From: Candidatus Merdivicinus excrementipullorum | GTDB lineage: Bacteria; Bacillota; Clostridia; Oscillospirales; Ruminococcaceae | DNA: 38,431 nucleotides | NCBI GenBank assembly: GCA_018716725.1 | Contig: DVJP01000058.1 | Coordinates: 1 to 38,431, forward strand | Direction of reading: 5' to 3' | In this document: in pieces, positions 16,280 through 24,108 of the stretch | How positions within the stretch are numbered: position 1 is the stretch's first letter | Layout: every line of letters starts with the position of its first letter | Notes under the pieces: generated by a model | What the model saw: the letters and a program-made list of their open reading frames with translations, nothing else | Told to the model about the DNA's origin: nothing | The model's database searches: none | Program-made: the position numbers and the translations under genes

Positions 16280-17386
16280 TCAAATCAGCTCCGCCAAGAT
16301 ACTGTTGGACACCAAAAAGCCTTCCGGATTCAGCCGCATTCGGTCCCCCCGGATTTCCAAAAGCCCGGCTTTTTGAAAGGGGCGGGCCGCGCTTACGATC
16401 CGCCCGGTATCCTCCGGAGAGAAGCCTAGGCCGGAAAGGCTAATGCCTTCCGCCAGCCGCAGCCCCAGCATCAGCTTTTCCTCCGGGGAGCCGCCGGAGC
16501 CGTCCTGGCGGTAATTTTTCCCTCCCGCTTCCAGATATTCCGAAAGGCCCCGGGGATGGAAAAACCGTCTGCCCTCCCAATATGAGTGGGCGGATGGCCC
16601 GAAGCCCAGGTATTCCTGGCAATGCCAATACTTTAAATTGTGGCGGGACTGGCCGCCGGGCTTGGCAAAATTGGAAATTTCATACTGGGCGTAGCCCAGA
16701 GAGGCCAGCTGCTCCACGGTTTGCAGATATAAATCAGCGGTTTTATCCTCGTCCGGGCAAAGGCGCTGGGCATTCTGCCGGGCAAAGGGAGTGCCCTCCT
16801 CAATTTTTAAAAGGTATGCCGAAATGTGGTCCGGACCCATGGCCGCAAATTCTTCCAGCGTCCGGGAAAGGCTCGCCGAGGTCTGATAAGGGATGCCCAC
16901 CATAACGTCCAGGCTCCGGCGGGCAAAACCCGCTTCTTTGGCCCATTCCATGGCCTGCCGGATGCGGGCAGCGTCGTGGCGGCGGCCCAGGGCCTTCAGC
17001 TCCCCGTCCACAACGGACTGGGCCCCAAAGGAAACCCGGTTAAAGCCCGCCTGTCTTAATTCCCGCAGGTACTCCAGAGAAACGCTGTCCGGATTGGCCT
17101 CCAGGGTGATTTCCCCCTCCATGTCCAGGGAAAAGGCCTCCCGGCAGGCGGAAAGAATGCGGACAAGCTCCTCCGCTTCCATTAAGGAAGGAGTCCCGCC
17201 GCCCAAAAACAGGGTGTCGGCAGTATACCCCCGGCCTTGATAAGAAAGGATCTCCTGAACCAGAGTATCCGTATAAGCATGGCGGCCCGCCCGGTCGGTA
17301 ATGGAATAGAAGTCGCAGTAGCCGCATTTGGAAGCGCAGAAGGGAATGTGGACGTACAAGCCAAGGGGTTCTGTTTTTTGGGGCAT
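16280..17386 (-). CDS. hemW: Radical SAM heme chaperone HemW
   Basis: A 368-residue cytosolic radical-SAM protein of the HemW group (long misnamed oxygen-independent coproporphyrinogen oxidase). The N-terminus has LYVHIPFCASKCGYCDF with the CxxxCxxC cluster plus a fourth cysteine-containing position as CGYC. FLGGGTPSLM, EANPDS, RVSFGAQS and LMVG/VMVGIPYQT follow in order, and NLKYWHCQEYLGFGPSAHS is the HemW signature with its HCQ. It is thought to bind heme and hand it to acceptor proteins. The start at 17386 fits the GGGAGG ribosome site better than the ATG 6 nt upstream. A terminator-like hairpin stands just ahead of it. Confidence 0.95.
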   Translation of the reverse strand: MPQKTEPLGLYVHIPFCASKCGYCDFYSITDRAGRHAYTDTLVQEILSYQGRGYTADTLFLGGGTPSLMEAEELVRILSACREAFSLDMEGEITLEANPDSVSLEYLRELRQAGFNRVSFGAQSVVDGELKALGRRHDAARIRQAMEWAKEAGFARRSLDVMVGIPYQTSASLSRTLEEFAAMGPDHISAYLLKIEEGTPFARQNAQRLCPDEDKTADLYLQTVEQLASLGYAQYEISNFAKPGGQSRHNLKYWHCQEYLGFGPSAHSYWEGRRFFHPRGLSEYLEAGGKNYRQDGSGGSPEEKLMLGLRLAEGISLSGLGFSPEDTGRIVSAARPFQKAGLLEIRGDRMRLNPEGFLVSNSILAELI

Positions 17387-17416
17387 AATCATCCTCCCAT
17401 CATTTCCATTTTCCTC

Positions 17417-17447
17417 AAAAAAACCGGGACGATGCAGGCACCGTCCC
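17417..17447 (-). terminator. Hairpin with T-run between the repeat block and hemW
   Basis: Minus-strand stem GGGACG/CGTCCC around a 10-nt loop, then GG and seven T residues. It would end transcripts coming from lepA through the repeats, or attenuate hemW, whose start is only about 31 nt beyond the T-run. The stem is preceded by TGTAGG, as in the related hairpins at 17624 and 17800. Confidence 0.7.
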
Positions 17448-17504
17448 CTACAAATGTATTTGGGTTTGATTTTCCAAAAGCGATAGGAGAAAAATCCTAT
17501 CCAG

Positions 17505-17528
17505 AACGCCGCAGTTTATCGCGGCGTT
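17505..17528. repeat. TTTATC-loop hairpin, copy 1
   Basis: Stem AACGCCGC/GCGGCGTT, 8 bp perfect, loop AGTTTATC. It is followed directly by the 38-nt linker (17529-17566) and then the palindrome CCGGCG-ATT-CGCCGG. Confidence 0.8.
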
Positions 17529-17623
17529 CCAGCAGTTGAATAGAAATTGAAACGCCGCGTCGAATTATCACCGGCGATTCGCCGGGGCCGCGTCGAATTG
17601 CCAGCGGAGATTTAACAGAGCCT

Positions 17624-17647
17624 CGGGCCGGGAAACCCGGCCCCTAC
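17624..17647. repeat. CCCTACA-tailed hairpin, copy 1
   Basis: Stem CGGGCCGGG/CCCGGCCCC with loop AAA, followed by TACA. A near-identical copy lies at 17800-17824. Confidence 0.75.
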
Positions 17648-17685
17648 AATATGCCTAGCTGCCGTTTCGGGGGACCTGTGCCGAA

Positions 17686-17707
17686 AACGGCGGTTTATCC
17701 CGCCGTT
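17686..17707. repeat. TTTATC-loop hairpin, copy 2
   Basis: Stem AACGGCGG/CCGCCGTT, 8 bp perfect, loop TTTATC. The stem differs from copies 1 and 3 on both arms, yet pairing is kept. The 38-nt linker is not recognisable here. Confidence 0.8.
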
Positions 17708-17799
17708 CATAAACCCGGCGCGTGGCAGGACGGCCGCGTCGGCTTAACAGCCCGGTTACCGGGCCCGTGGTGAATTGCCAGCAGAAATTCGACAGAACA

Positions 17800-17824
17800 T
17801 CGGGCCGGGAAACCCGGCCCTACA
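17800..17824. repeat. CCCTACA-tailed hairpin, copy 2
   Basis: Stem CGGGCCGGG/CCCGGCCC with loop AAA, then TACAAATA. It matches the hairpin at 17624-17647 almost base for base. Confidence 0.75.
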
Positions 17825-17876
17825 AATACGGTTTCACCCGATTCATGAATCCGATAGAACAATAAAACTTTCCCAT

Positions 17877-17899
17877 AACAGCAAGTTTATCTTGCTGTT
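17877..17899. repeat. TTTATC-loop hairpin, copy 3
   Basis: Stem AACAGCAA/TTGCTGTT, 8 bp perfect, loop GTTTATC. Followed by the 38-nt linker (17900-17937) and the palindrome GGCGG-CTCG-CCGCC. Confidence 0.8.
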
Positions 17900-17924
17900 C
17901 CAGCGGTTAGATAGGAATGGAAAC

Positions 17925-17959
17925 GCCGCGTCGAATTGCCAGCGGCGGCTCGCCGCCTA
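17925..17959. repeat. 35-bp exact direct repeat, copy 1
   Basis: Identical over 35 bp to 18037-18071. It spans the end of the 38-nt linker and the GGCGG-CTCG-CCGCC palindrome. Confidence 0.9.
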
Positions 17960-18036
17960 AATAACAATATTGCGGGAGCCTGCGGAACAGAGGCGTGACT
18001 GGTTCACGCCAGCCAAAGTTTTTCGCGGGGCACACT

Positions 18037-18071
18037 GCCGCGTCGAATTGCCAGCGGCGGCTCGCCGCCTA
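18037..18071. repeat. 35-bp exact direct repeat, copy 2, ending on the lepA stop codon
   Basis: Second copy of 17925-17959. Its last three bases are the lepA stop codon (CTA on the plus strand, TAG on the gene strand). Confidence 0.9.
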
Positions 18072-19877
18072 GTCGTCCAGCTTGAGGACGGCCATAAAGG
18101 CCTGCTGAGGCACTTCCACAGAACCCAGCTGGCGCATCCGCTTCTTGCCTTCCTTCTGCTTTTCCAGAAGCTTCTTTTTCCGGGTGATGTCGCCGCCGTA
18201 ACATTTCGCCAAAACGTCCTTGCGCATGGCCTTCACCGTTTCCCGGGCGATAATCTTGCCGCCGATAGCTGCCTGAATGGGCACCTCAAAAAGCTGGCGG
18301 GGGATGTTCTCCTTTAATTTTTCGCAGATTTTCCGGCCCCGGGTGTAGGCCCGGTCCTCAAAAACAATAAAGGACAGAGCGTCCACAATTTCGCCGTTTA
18401 ACAGGATGTCCAGCTTCACCAGCTTGGACTGCCGGTACCCCAGCATGGAGTAGTCAAAGGACGCGTATCCCTTGGTGCGGGACTTTAAGGCGTCGAAAAA
18501 GTCGTAGATAATCTCGTTTAAGGGCATTTCATAATGGAGTTCCACCCGGGTGGCGTCCAGGTACTGCATATTCTTGAATTCGCCCCGGCGGCCGGTGCAC
18601 AGGTCCATAATATTCCCCACGAAATCCACCGGGGAGATAATGTCCGCCCGGACGATAGGCTCCTCCGCCATCTGGATAACAGAGGGGTCGGGATAGTTGG
18701 TGGGGTTGTCGATATACACCACTTCCCCGTCGGTTCTGGTGATGCGGTAAACAACGGAGGGGGCTGTGGTAACCAAGTCCAGGTTAAACTCCCGTTCCAG
18801 ACGCTCCTGGATGATCTCCATATGCAGAAGGCCTAAGAACCCGCACCGGAACCCAAAGCCCAGGGCAATGGAGGTTTCCGGCTCAAAGGACAGGGAAGCG
18901 TCGTTTAACTGAAGTTTCTCCAAAGCCTCCCGCAGGTCCGGGTATTTTGCGCCGTCCGCCGGGTAAATGCCGCAGAACACCATGGGGTTTACTTTCCGGT
19001 AGCCGGGCAGCGGCTCGGCGGCAGGGGACGCAGCGTCGGTAACAGTGTCGCCCACCCGGGTGTCCCCGATATTTTTGATGGAGGCGGCAATATAGCCCAC
19101 CTCGCCGGCCTTCAGCTCGTCGCAGGGGATCAGGCTTGTGGCTCCCAGGCAGCCGATTTCCACCACGTCAAATTCCGCGCCGGTGGCCATCATGCGGATG
19201 CGGGAATCCTTCCGGAGGGTCCCCTCCTTCACCCGGATATAGACGATAACTCCCCGGTAGCTGTCGTAGTAGGAGTCAAAAATCAGGGCCTGCAGGGGGG
19301 CGTCCGGGTCGCCTTTGGGGGCGGGGATGTCCGTGACAATGCGTTCCAGCACCTGGTGGATATTTAGTCCCTGCTTGGCGGAAATTCTCGGGGCGTCCAT
19401 GGCGGGGATGCCGATGACGTCCTCGATTTCGTGGCAGACCCGTTCCGGGTCGGCGGCGGGCAAGTCGATTTTATTCACCACCGGCAGCACCTCCAGGCCG
19501 TGGTCCACCGCCAGATAGGTGTTGCCCAAGGTCTGGGCCTCGATGCCCTGGGAGGCGTCCACCACCAGGATGGCCCCTTCGCAGGCGGCCAGGGACCGGG
19601 AAACCTCATAGTTAAAGTCCACATGGCCGGGGGTGTCGATGAGGTTGAACTCATAGGTTTCCCCATTGTCGGCGGTATAGGTGACTTTTACCGCCCGGGC
19701 CTTAATGGTAATGCCCCGCTCCCGTTCAATGTCCATGTTGTCCAGAAGCTGCTCCTCCATGTCCCGGAGGGCCACGGCGCTGGTCTGCTCCAGAATCCGG
19801 TCGGCCAGGGTGGATTTCCCGTGGTCAATGTGGGCGATGATACAGAAATTGCGGATGTGGTCTTGTTGATATGCCAA
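18069..19877 (-). CDS. lepA: Elongation factor 4 (LepA), ribosomal back-translocase
   Basis: A 602-residue translational GTPase that binds ribosomes. The G domain has AHIDHGKST (15-23), [16 protein letters not shown] and NKIDLP; the C-terminal half has the LepA-specific [14 protein letters not shown] and, near the end, [29 protein letters not shown] start at 19877 is chosen: it has AGAGGTG at the right distance and gives the family length, with the residues [19 protein letters not shown]. It starts 4 nt after the kinase-like gene stops, and the ribosome site lies inside that gene. Its 3' end runs into the repeat block. Confidence 0.97.
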   Translation of the reverse strand: MAYQQDHIRNFCIIAHIDHGKSTLADRILEQTSAVALRDMEEQLLDNMDIERERGITIKARAVKVTYTADNGETYEFNLIDTPGHVDFNYEVSRSLAACEGAILVVDASQGIEAQTLGNTYLAVDHGLEVLPVVNKIDLPAADPERVCHEIEDVIGIPAMDAPRISAKQGLNIHQVLERIVTDIPAPKGDPDAPLQALIFDSYYDSYRGVIVYIRVKEGTLRKDSRIRMMATGAEFDVVEIGCLGATSLIPCDELKAGEVGYIAASIKNIGDTRVGDTVTDAASPAAEPLPGYRKVNPMVFCGIYPADGAKYPDLREALEKLQLNDASLSFEPETSIALGFGFRCGFLGLLHMEIIQERLEREFNLDLVTTAPSVVYRITRTDGEVVYIDNPTNYPDPSVIQMAEEPIVRADIISPVDFVGNIMDLCTGRRGEFKNMQYLDATRVELHYEMPLNEIIYDFFDALKSRTKGYASFDYSMLGYRQSKLVKLDILLNGEIVDALSFIVFEDRAYTRGRKICEKLKENIPRQLFEVPIQAAIGGKIIARETVKAMRKDVLAKCYGGDITRKKKLLEKQKEGKKRMRQLGSVEVPQQAFMAVLKLDD

Positions 19878-19881
19878 TGAA

Positions 19882-20439
19882 TTACACCTCTGTTCCTTTT
19901 CTATTATTTTGGGCCAGGAGCCGTTCCATGGCTTCCTCCACCTGATACTCATTGTCCACCAGGATATAGGGAAGCCCGTGTTCCCGGCAGGCGTCCAGAT
20001 TCTGCCGGTTTTCGGAAAGCATCATTTCTTTTGTAAACCAGCTGTCGTCCAGCCGGTTTTCGATGTCGCTGGCGTGGGCCTTTACCTGTTCAAAATGCTC
20101 CTGGATATAGCCTTCGCTGAACACCAGGCAGGCATACCGGATCTCCTTTTGATATTCCGGCGCAAAATCCTTTTCATAGTCAAAGGGGATATAACAGCCC
20201 TCCGCAATCAGGTTCTGGCTGTTTTCGATGTTGGTTTTGACCATTTCCCGCACCACCGGCCAAAGGTAAGCCGTCAGTTCCTCGTCCGGGCTTTCCGGCG
20301 TCAGAGGGCAGAGGCCGCTGCGGATGAGGCCCATTTTCAGATGGTCAATGGACAGATACGGGAATCGGTATTTTTCCAGAAGTCTTTGGGCCAGGCAGGT
20401 TTTCCCGGTATGGGAGCCGCCGGCAATGAGAATCACCAT
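19882..20439 (-). CDS. P-loop kinase-like NTPase, uncharacterised
   Basis: A 185-residue protein with an N-terminal Walker A motif (AGGSHTGKT, 6-14) preceded by a hydrophobic strand, as in small nucleotide or metabolite kinases. A strand-Asp segment (LSIDHLKMG, about 34-42) and the [10 protein letters not shown] segment (about 80-89) resemble the adenylate-kinase/zeta-toxin-like AAA group. No substrate can be named. The start follows AGGAGGG. It stands 8 nt after the phosphodiesterase gene and 4 nt before lepA, so the three form one operon. Confidence 0.75.
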   Translation of the reverse strand: MVILIAGGSHTGKTCLAQRLLEKYRFPYLSIDHLKMGLIRSGLCPLTPESPDEELTAYLWPVVREMVKTNIENSQNLIAEGCYIPFDYEKDFAPEYQKEIRYACLVFSEGYIQEHFEQVKAHASDIENRLDDSWFTKEMMLSENRQNLDACREHGLPYILVDNEYQVEEAMERLLAQNNRKGTEV

Positions 20440-20447
20440 ACGCCCTC

Positions 20448-20924
20448 CTAAATTTCCATCAGGAAGGGGAAAATACCGCCCTCGGTGATGTCGATGACAC
20501 CGTAAGAGGCCCGGCCGTCCCGGGGGGCCGAGGGGCTGCCCGGGTTCATAACGTAGATCCCCTCGTCGTAATGGGTTTCCCCTTTGTGGGTATGGCCGTA
20601 GAGGGCCACCCGGCAGCCGTTTTCCCGGGCCGCGGATACCAAATGGGACAGGGACCCTTTGACGCCCAAGGTGTGGCCGTGGGTCATAAAGATTTTTACA
20701 TTCCCGGCAAAAACCGCCTTGGTGTCCGGGAGCATGCTGGCGAAATCGCAGTTGCCCCGCACCATTTCAATGGGCAGATCCGGATAGAGGGCCAGGATTT
20801 CATCTACTTCCCGTTCCCCATCCCCCAGATGCAGAAACAGGGCCGCTTCTTCCCGGTGCTTTTCCACAATGCGGCGCAGGGTGCGGAAATCCCGGTGGGT
20901 ATCGGAAATGACAATGACGCGCAT
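20448..20924 (-). CDS. Metallophosphoesterase of the YfcE/MJ0936 family
   Basis: A 158-residue cytosolic phosphodiesterase with the complete metal-binding set: SDTHRD (6-11), HLGDGE, RGNCD, THGHT and YGHTHKGE. Family enzymes hydrolyse model phosphodiesters with Mn2+; natural substrates are mostly unknown. The ATG at 20924 follows AAAGGAG; the frame stays open to 21008 but this passes through the promoter. First gene of the operon with the kinase-like gene and lepA. Confidence 0.9.
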   Translation of the reverse strand: MRVIVISDTHRDFRTLRRIVEKHREEAALFLHLGDGEREVDEILALYPDLPIEMVRGNCDFASMLPDTKAVFAGNVKIFMTHGHTLGVKGSLSHLVSAARENGCRVALYGHTHKGETHYDEGIYVMNPGSPSAPRDGRASYGVIDITEGGIFPFLMEI

Positions 20925-20963
20925 TTCACTTCTCCTTTGCATAAAAGTAATGTCCGTATCATA

Positions 20964-20992
20964 AGTATAAGGTATCCGGGAAGGTTCGTCAA
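20964..20992 (-). promoter_or_regulatory. Sigma-A promoter of the phosphodiesterase-kinase-lepA operon
   Basis: Minus-strand TTGACG (20987-20992), 17 bp, TATACT (20964-20969), about 40 bp ahead of the start codon. Confidence 0.85.
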
Positions 20993-21032
20993 CTCCCCAA
21001 TTTACCACCGGACAGAAAGGCAGGCAGACAGT

Positions 21033-21287
21033 ATGGATCTCAATAACCCCAATGTTTCCAAGCTCTTAAACATGGTGGGCAAAAAACTGGGCCAGGACCC
21101 CAAAACCCTGGAACGGGACCTGGCCGCAGGCAAGTTTGACTCGGTTTTGCAGAATTTAAGCCCAAAAGACGCGGCAAACTTTCAGCGCTTGGTGAACAAC
21201 CCCAGCCTGGCCCAGCAGGTCATCAACACGCCCCAGGCCCAGCAGACCCTGAAATCAATTATTGAGGGAGCCCAGCAAAAAAAATAA
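21033..21287 (+). CDS. Uncharacterised small protein, first of a three-gene set
   Basis: An 84-residue soluble, probably helical protein, rich in Gln, Asn, Lys and Leu, with no signal peptide or membrane segment. It reads like a compact helical bundle: DLNNPNVSKLLNMVGKKLG, then LSPKDAANFQRLVNNPS and TPQAQQTLKSIIEGAQ. The longer frame from 20571 overlaps the divergent phosphodiesterase gene and is rejected; the ATG at 21033 has a purine-rich site (AAAGGCAGGCAG). It is 21 nt ahead of the next small gene. I do not recognise a named family. Function unknown. Confidence 0.75.
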   Translation: MDLNNPNVSKLLNMVGKKLGQDPKTLERDLAAGKFDSVLQNLSPKDAANFQRLVNNPSLAQQVINTPQAQQTLKSIIEGAQQKK

Positions 21288-21308
21288 TCCCACGGACAGC
21301 AGGAAAGG

Positions 21309-21743
21309 ATGAAATACCGGATGGAGGATTTAACGGCAAAGGTCCAGGAGATCCTGGGCAGCGAGGAAGGCATGAAGCAGCTTCAGGAAATGGCCAAAAT
21401 GCTGGGCCTTTCCGGCGGGGAAGAGCCTGCCCCGCAGCCGGCCCCACAGCCTGACCTGGGGGCCATCCTTTCCGGGCTGACAGGAGGCGGGCAGGCGGCC
21501 CCTAGCGGGGAGCCGCCTATTTCCCCGGCAGGTCTCGCAAAATTGGGGAGCCTTTTGCAGTCGGCAAAGCGGGACACCCCCGGCGCCGCCCTTCTGCGGG
21601 CGCTGCGGCCCCTGCTGCGGGAAGGCCGCCAGAAACGGGTGGATGAAGCCCTCCGGATCATGCGGCTTTTGTCCCTTTGGCCGGTATTGCAGCAAAGCGG
21701 CCTTTTACAGGGGCTATTGGGGGACGACTCCCAAAATCCGTAA
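21309..21743 (+). CDS. Uncharacterised small protein, second of a three-gene set
   Basis: A 144-residue soluble protein. The N-terminal 35 residues form an amphipathic helix region (EDLTAKVQEILGSEEGMKQ, then MAKMLGLSGG), a Pro/Gly/Ala-rich linker covers about 36-75, and a second helical part (about 78-140) contains LLRALRPLLREGRQKRVDEA and then LRIMRLLSLWPVL. The layout resembles conserved hypothetical proteins of spore-forming Clostridia, from memory and unverified. Either ATG 21309 or ATG 21321 could be used; AGGAAAGG precedes both. Function unknown. Confidence 0.75.
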   Translation: MKYRMEDLTAKVQEILGSEEGMKQLQEMAKMLGLSGGEEPAPQPAPQPDLGAILSGLTGGGQAAPSGEPPISPAGLAKLGSLLQSAKRDTPGAALLRALRPLLREGRQKRVDEALRIMRLLSLWPVLQQSGLLQGLLGDDSQNP

Positions 21744-21773
21744 CGGACAAGCAAGAAAGGCAGGGATCAAAAA

Positions 21774-22130
21774 ATGCCCGCGTTCATTTCAAACAGCGGT
21801 TATTCCGCCTCCCAGATTTCCGCCATGCAGCAGGACGCCATTGAACGGGTCCGGGAAATGCAGCGCCGCGCCCGGGAAAAGCTGGAAAGCTCCAACCAGA
21901 TTGCCTCCGCTCCCGTGCGGCAGCAGCCGGTTCAGCAGGCGGCGTACCGCCAATCCTCCCCCGCCGTACCGGCCGCCCCAGCGTCTCCGGCCCAGCCGTT
22001 TCAGGGATTTTTAGAAAAGCTGGGGCTGGACGGGGAAACGGCTTTAATCTTAATTTTGCTGTTCCTTCTCATCAACGAAGGGGCGGACCAAACCCTGATT
22101 TTAGCCCTGGTTTACATTCTCATGGTCTAA
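21774..22130 (+). CDS. Uncharacterised small membrane-associated protein, third of a three-gene set
   Basis: A 118-residue protein. Residues 15-40 form a charged helix (QDAIERVREMQRRAREKLE), a Gln/Pro/Ala/Ser-rich linker follows to about 77, and the C-terminus (about 90-118) is a hydrophobic pair of short helices broken by INEGADQT, likely membrane-embedded. The gene has AAGAAAGGCAGGGA ahead of its ATG. Its last 30 nt overlap the 3' end of the convergent patatin gene. Function unknown; the shared layout of the set suggests a soluble-plus-membrane complex, which is inference. Confidence 0.75.
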   Translation: MPAFISNSGYSASQISAMQQDAIERVREMQRRAREKLESSNQIASAPVRQQPVQQAAYRQSSPAVPAAPASPAQPFQGFLEKLGLDGETALILILLFLLINEGADQTLILALVYILMV

Positions 22131-22976
22131 AGGCCGGAAAAAGCCGGGGCCTGCCGACTGCACCGCCGCTTTGGCTTGGGCGTATCCTTTTTCGTAAAGG
22201 GCCCGGAGTTTGCGGAGGTCCTTTTCAAACCGGTCCAATCCCACCGGCTTGTCCGGCACAATAACAACAGCCTTTCCTTCCTTTTCCAGCTGGAAGGCCA
22301 GCTGCCGGGATTTGTTGTAAACCTCATACCGCCGGTCCAGGGTGGCCACCATTTCCGGGTAACGGGCGTAAAGGTTTTTATAAATCCCCCGGAATTTTTC
22401 CGGGGATTTTACATAATCCCGGTGCTGGGTCAAAACGATGACCAATTTCTCGCAGCCGTCCGACAGGGCCTTCTGCACGGGGATGGGGTCGGAGGTGCCG
22501 CCGTCTAAAAATTTCCGGCCCCGGAATTCCACCATAGGGGAAAAGACCGGGATGGCGGAGGAGGCCCGCAGGACGGTGGTGTCATGGTTCATGGCCTCAA
22601 GGCCGAAATAGGCGGGCTTACCGGTGGCCACATCGGTGACGCCTGCATAAAACTCGCACTTGGTTTTTAAGAAGGTGTCGTAATCGAAGGGGTCCAGCTT
22701 GTGGGGGATTTCGTCAAAAATAAAATCCATGCCGAACATGGAACCGGTTTTTAAGAAATTTTTGATCCCCAAGTAGCGGCTGTCCTCCAGATAGGCCGTA
22801 TTGATCCGAAAGCTGCGCCCCCGCTGTTTGGACAAATAAGACGTTGCGTGGCAGGCTCCGGCGGAAACGCCGATGCAGTAATCAAACTCAATGCCCTGGT
22901 CCATAAAATAATCCAGCACGCCGGCCGTATACAGGCCCCGCATGCCGCCGCCTTCCAAAACCAATCCTCGTTTCAT
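22101..22976 (-). CDS. Patatin-like phospholipase family protein
   Basis: A 291-residue serine acyl hydrolase with the patatin dyad. The oxyanion motif is EGGGMRG (7-13), the nucleophile motif GVSAG (about 37-41), and the catalytic Asp is in LDGGTSDPIPV (about 158-168). It matches the RssA/YjjU-like bacterial group, predicted to hydrolyse acyl esters at the membrane; the lipid is unknown. The start 22976 follows AAAGGATGG and comes 1 nt after the Nudix stop codon, so the two are translationally coupled. Confidence 0.92.
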   Translation of the reverse strand: MKRGLVLEGGGMRGLYTAGVLDYFMDQGIEFDYCIGVSAGACHATSYLSKQRGRSFRINTAYLEDSRYLGIKNFLKTGSMFGMDFIFDEIPHKLDPFDYDTFLKTKCEFYAGVTDVATGKPAYFGLEAMNHDTTVLRASSAIPVFSPMVEFRGRKFLDGGTSDPIPVQKALSDGCEKLVIVLTQHRDYVKSPEKFRGIYKNLYARYPEMVATLDRRYEVYNKSRQLAFQLEKEGKAVVIVPDKPVGLDRFEKDLRKLRALYEKGYAQAKAAVQSAGPGFFRPLDHENVNQG

Positions 22977-22977
22977 C

Positions 22978-23574
22978 TTAACCATCCTTTCCATCCGCCC
23001 GCAGGGCAGGCAGCACAATCATTTCAAACTCGCCGGGATGGACGCACCACTCTTCCCGGCCAATCCGGACAGGCTCCCCTGTTTCCAAAAAGGCGGCGGT
23101 TTCCTCCGCCCCCTCCAATTCCTTGGCTATCAGTTCTCCCAGAGGGACCCAGACCATCCGTTCCACCTCTTCTCCCGGCGCAAAAGCCGGGCAGTCATCC
23201 TCATAAAGGTAGACATACCCCACTTCCCGGTCAAAAAAACCCGGGAACCGCACCTCCTCCCGGGTATACCCAAGGTACCGCAGCCGGGAAGGCTCTGCTG
23301 TCAGGCCGATTTCCTCCCGCATCTCCCGCAGGATAGCAGTTTCCGGAGTTTCCCCGCAGTCCATATGCCCGCCTACCGCCAAATCGTAATAATCGGGAAA
23401 ATCTTTTTTGGTGTGGGCGCGCTGCTGGAACCAAATCCCAACCTCATCCAGCCGCCGGGACACAATCCAGCAATGGACGACCCCGTGCAAAAGCCCTTCC
23501 CGGTGGGCAGTTTCCCGGGGCGCCTGCCCCACGGGGCAGAGCTGTTCGTTGAGCACTGTCAGCATTTCCTCCAT
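22978..23574 (-). CDS. Nudix hydrolase
   Basis: A 198-residue Nudix protein with a perfect Nudix box, from GGHMDCGE to REMREEIGL (about residues 69-91). The domain is of the isopentenyl-diphosphate-isomerase-like/YfcD type (HGVVHCWIVSR start, QRAHTKKDFP before the box), where members hydrolyse diphosphate-linked compounds; the substrate is not evident. The ATG at 23574 follows GGAGGCGCGG. It is the first gene of a pair with the patatin-like gene. Confidence 0.92.
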   Translation of the reverse strand: MEEMLTVLNEQLCPVGQAPRETAHREGLLHGVVHCWIVSRRLDEVGIWFQQRAHTKKDFPDYYDLAVGGHMDCGETPETAILREMREEIGLTAEPSRLRYLGYTREEVRFPGFFDREVGYVYLYEDDCPAFAPGEEVERMVWVPLGELIAKELEGAEETAAFLETGEPVRIGREEWCVHPGEFEMIVLPALRADGKDG

Positions 23575-23598
23575 GTTTCCGCGCCTCCATTCCCTATT

Positions 23599-23627
23599 AT
23601 CATACACCGAAACTGTGAACTTTTCAA
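23599..23627 (-). promoter_or_regulatory. Sigma-A promoter of the Nudix-patatin operon
   Basis: Minus-strand TTGAAA (23622-23627), 17 bp, TATGAT (23599-23604), 25 bp before the start codon. It lies directly after the rplL terminator. Confidence 0.8.
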
Positions 23628-23663
23628 CAAAAAACATCCCCCGTTCCCAAAAGGGACGGGGGA
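23627..23663 (-). terminator. Rho-independent terminator of the ribosomal protein operon
   Basis: Minus-strand stem TCCCCCGT-CCC with GGG-AACGGGGGA around TTTT, then TGTTTTTTG, about 20 nt after the rplL stop codon. Confidence 0.88.
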
Positions 23664-23682
23664 CAAATCCTGAAACAGGAAC

Positions 23683-24057
23683 TTATTTCAGCTCGACTTT
23701 CGCGCCGGCATCTTCCAGTTTCTTCTTCATTTCCTCAGCGTCAGCCTTGGAAACGCCGGTCTTCACAGCCTTAGGAGCGTTGTCAACGATCTCCTTGGAC
23801 TCTTTCAGGCCCAGGCCGGTGATCTCTTTGACAGCCTTGATAACAGCGGTCTTAGCGTCGCCAACTTCAGCCAGAACAACGTCGAACTCGGATTTCTCCT
23901 CCTCAGCGGGAGCAGCAGCGCCGGCAGCAACGGTAACGGTTGCAGCAGCAGCGGAAACGCCGAATTCTTCTTCCAGAGCCTTAACGAGCTCAGCAAGCTC
24001 CAGAACGGTCAGAGCTTTTACTTCTTCAATCATAGCCAATACTTTCTCAGAAGCCAT
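23683..24057 (-). CDS. rplL: Ribosomal protein L7/L12
   Basis: The 124-residue stalk protein of the large subunit, which recruits translation GTPases. The N-terminal dimerisation part ([19 protein letters not shown]) is followed by an Ala/Glu hinge (about 38-54) and the C-terminal domain with EKSEFDVVL and [15 protein letters not shown]. The ribosome site is TTAGGAGGT. It is the last gene of the cluster, 51 nt after rplJ, and ends at a strong terminator. Confidence 0.98.
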   Translation of the reverse strand: MASEKVLAMIEEVKALTVLELAELVKALEEEFGVSAAAATVTVAAGAAAPAEEEKSEFDVVLAEVGDAKTAVIKAVKEITGLGLKESKEIVDNAPKAVKTGVSKADAEEMKKKLEDAGAKVELK

Positions 24058-24108
24058 GGTGGGTACCTCCTAATATCATAATTTTTTACGCGGCGTTATG
24101 CCGCAATG

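Larger units (their letters stand above)
17387..18068. other. Gene-free block built of composite palindromic repeats
   Basis: About 680 bp between hemW and lepA with no credible gene; short open frames in it are broken by hairpins. It contains three hairpins with the TTTATC loop (17505-17528, 17686-17707, 17877-17899), a 38-nt linker in two copies (17529-17566, 17900-17937), short GC palindromes (17571-17585, 17750-17764, 17944-17957, 18056-18069), three hairpins ending in CCCTACA (17426-17452, 17624-17647, 17800-17824), a hairpin GATAGGA/TCCTATC (17482-17501) and GGCGTGA/TCACGCC (17992-18010). Confidence 0.8.

Noticed and set aside
16086-16283. 65-residue minus-strand frame between hemW and the M23 gene
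   Set aside because: It overlaps the M23 promoter and an AT-rich gap, with no ribosome site and no recognisable motif.
17417-18071. Insertion sequence or transposon remnant
   Set aside because: No transposase fragment or terminal inverted repeat was found; the block is made of short hairpins and linkers.
17775-18317. Short plus-strand frames in and beside the repeat block
   Set aside because: They run through hairpins or lie antisense to lepA and lack ribosome sites.
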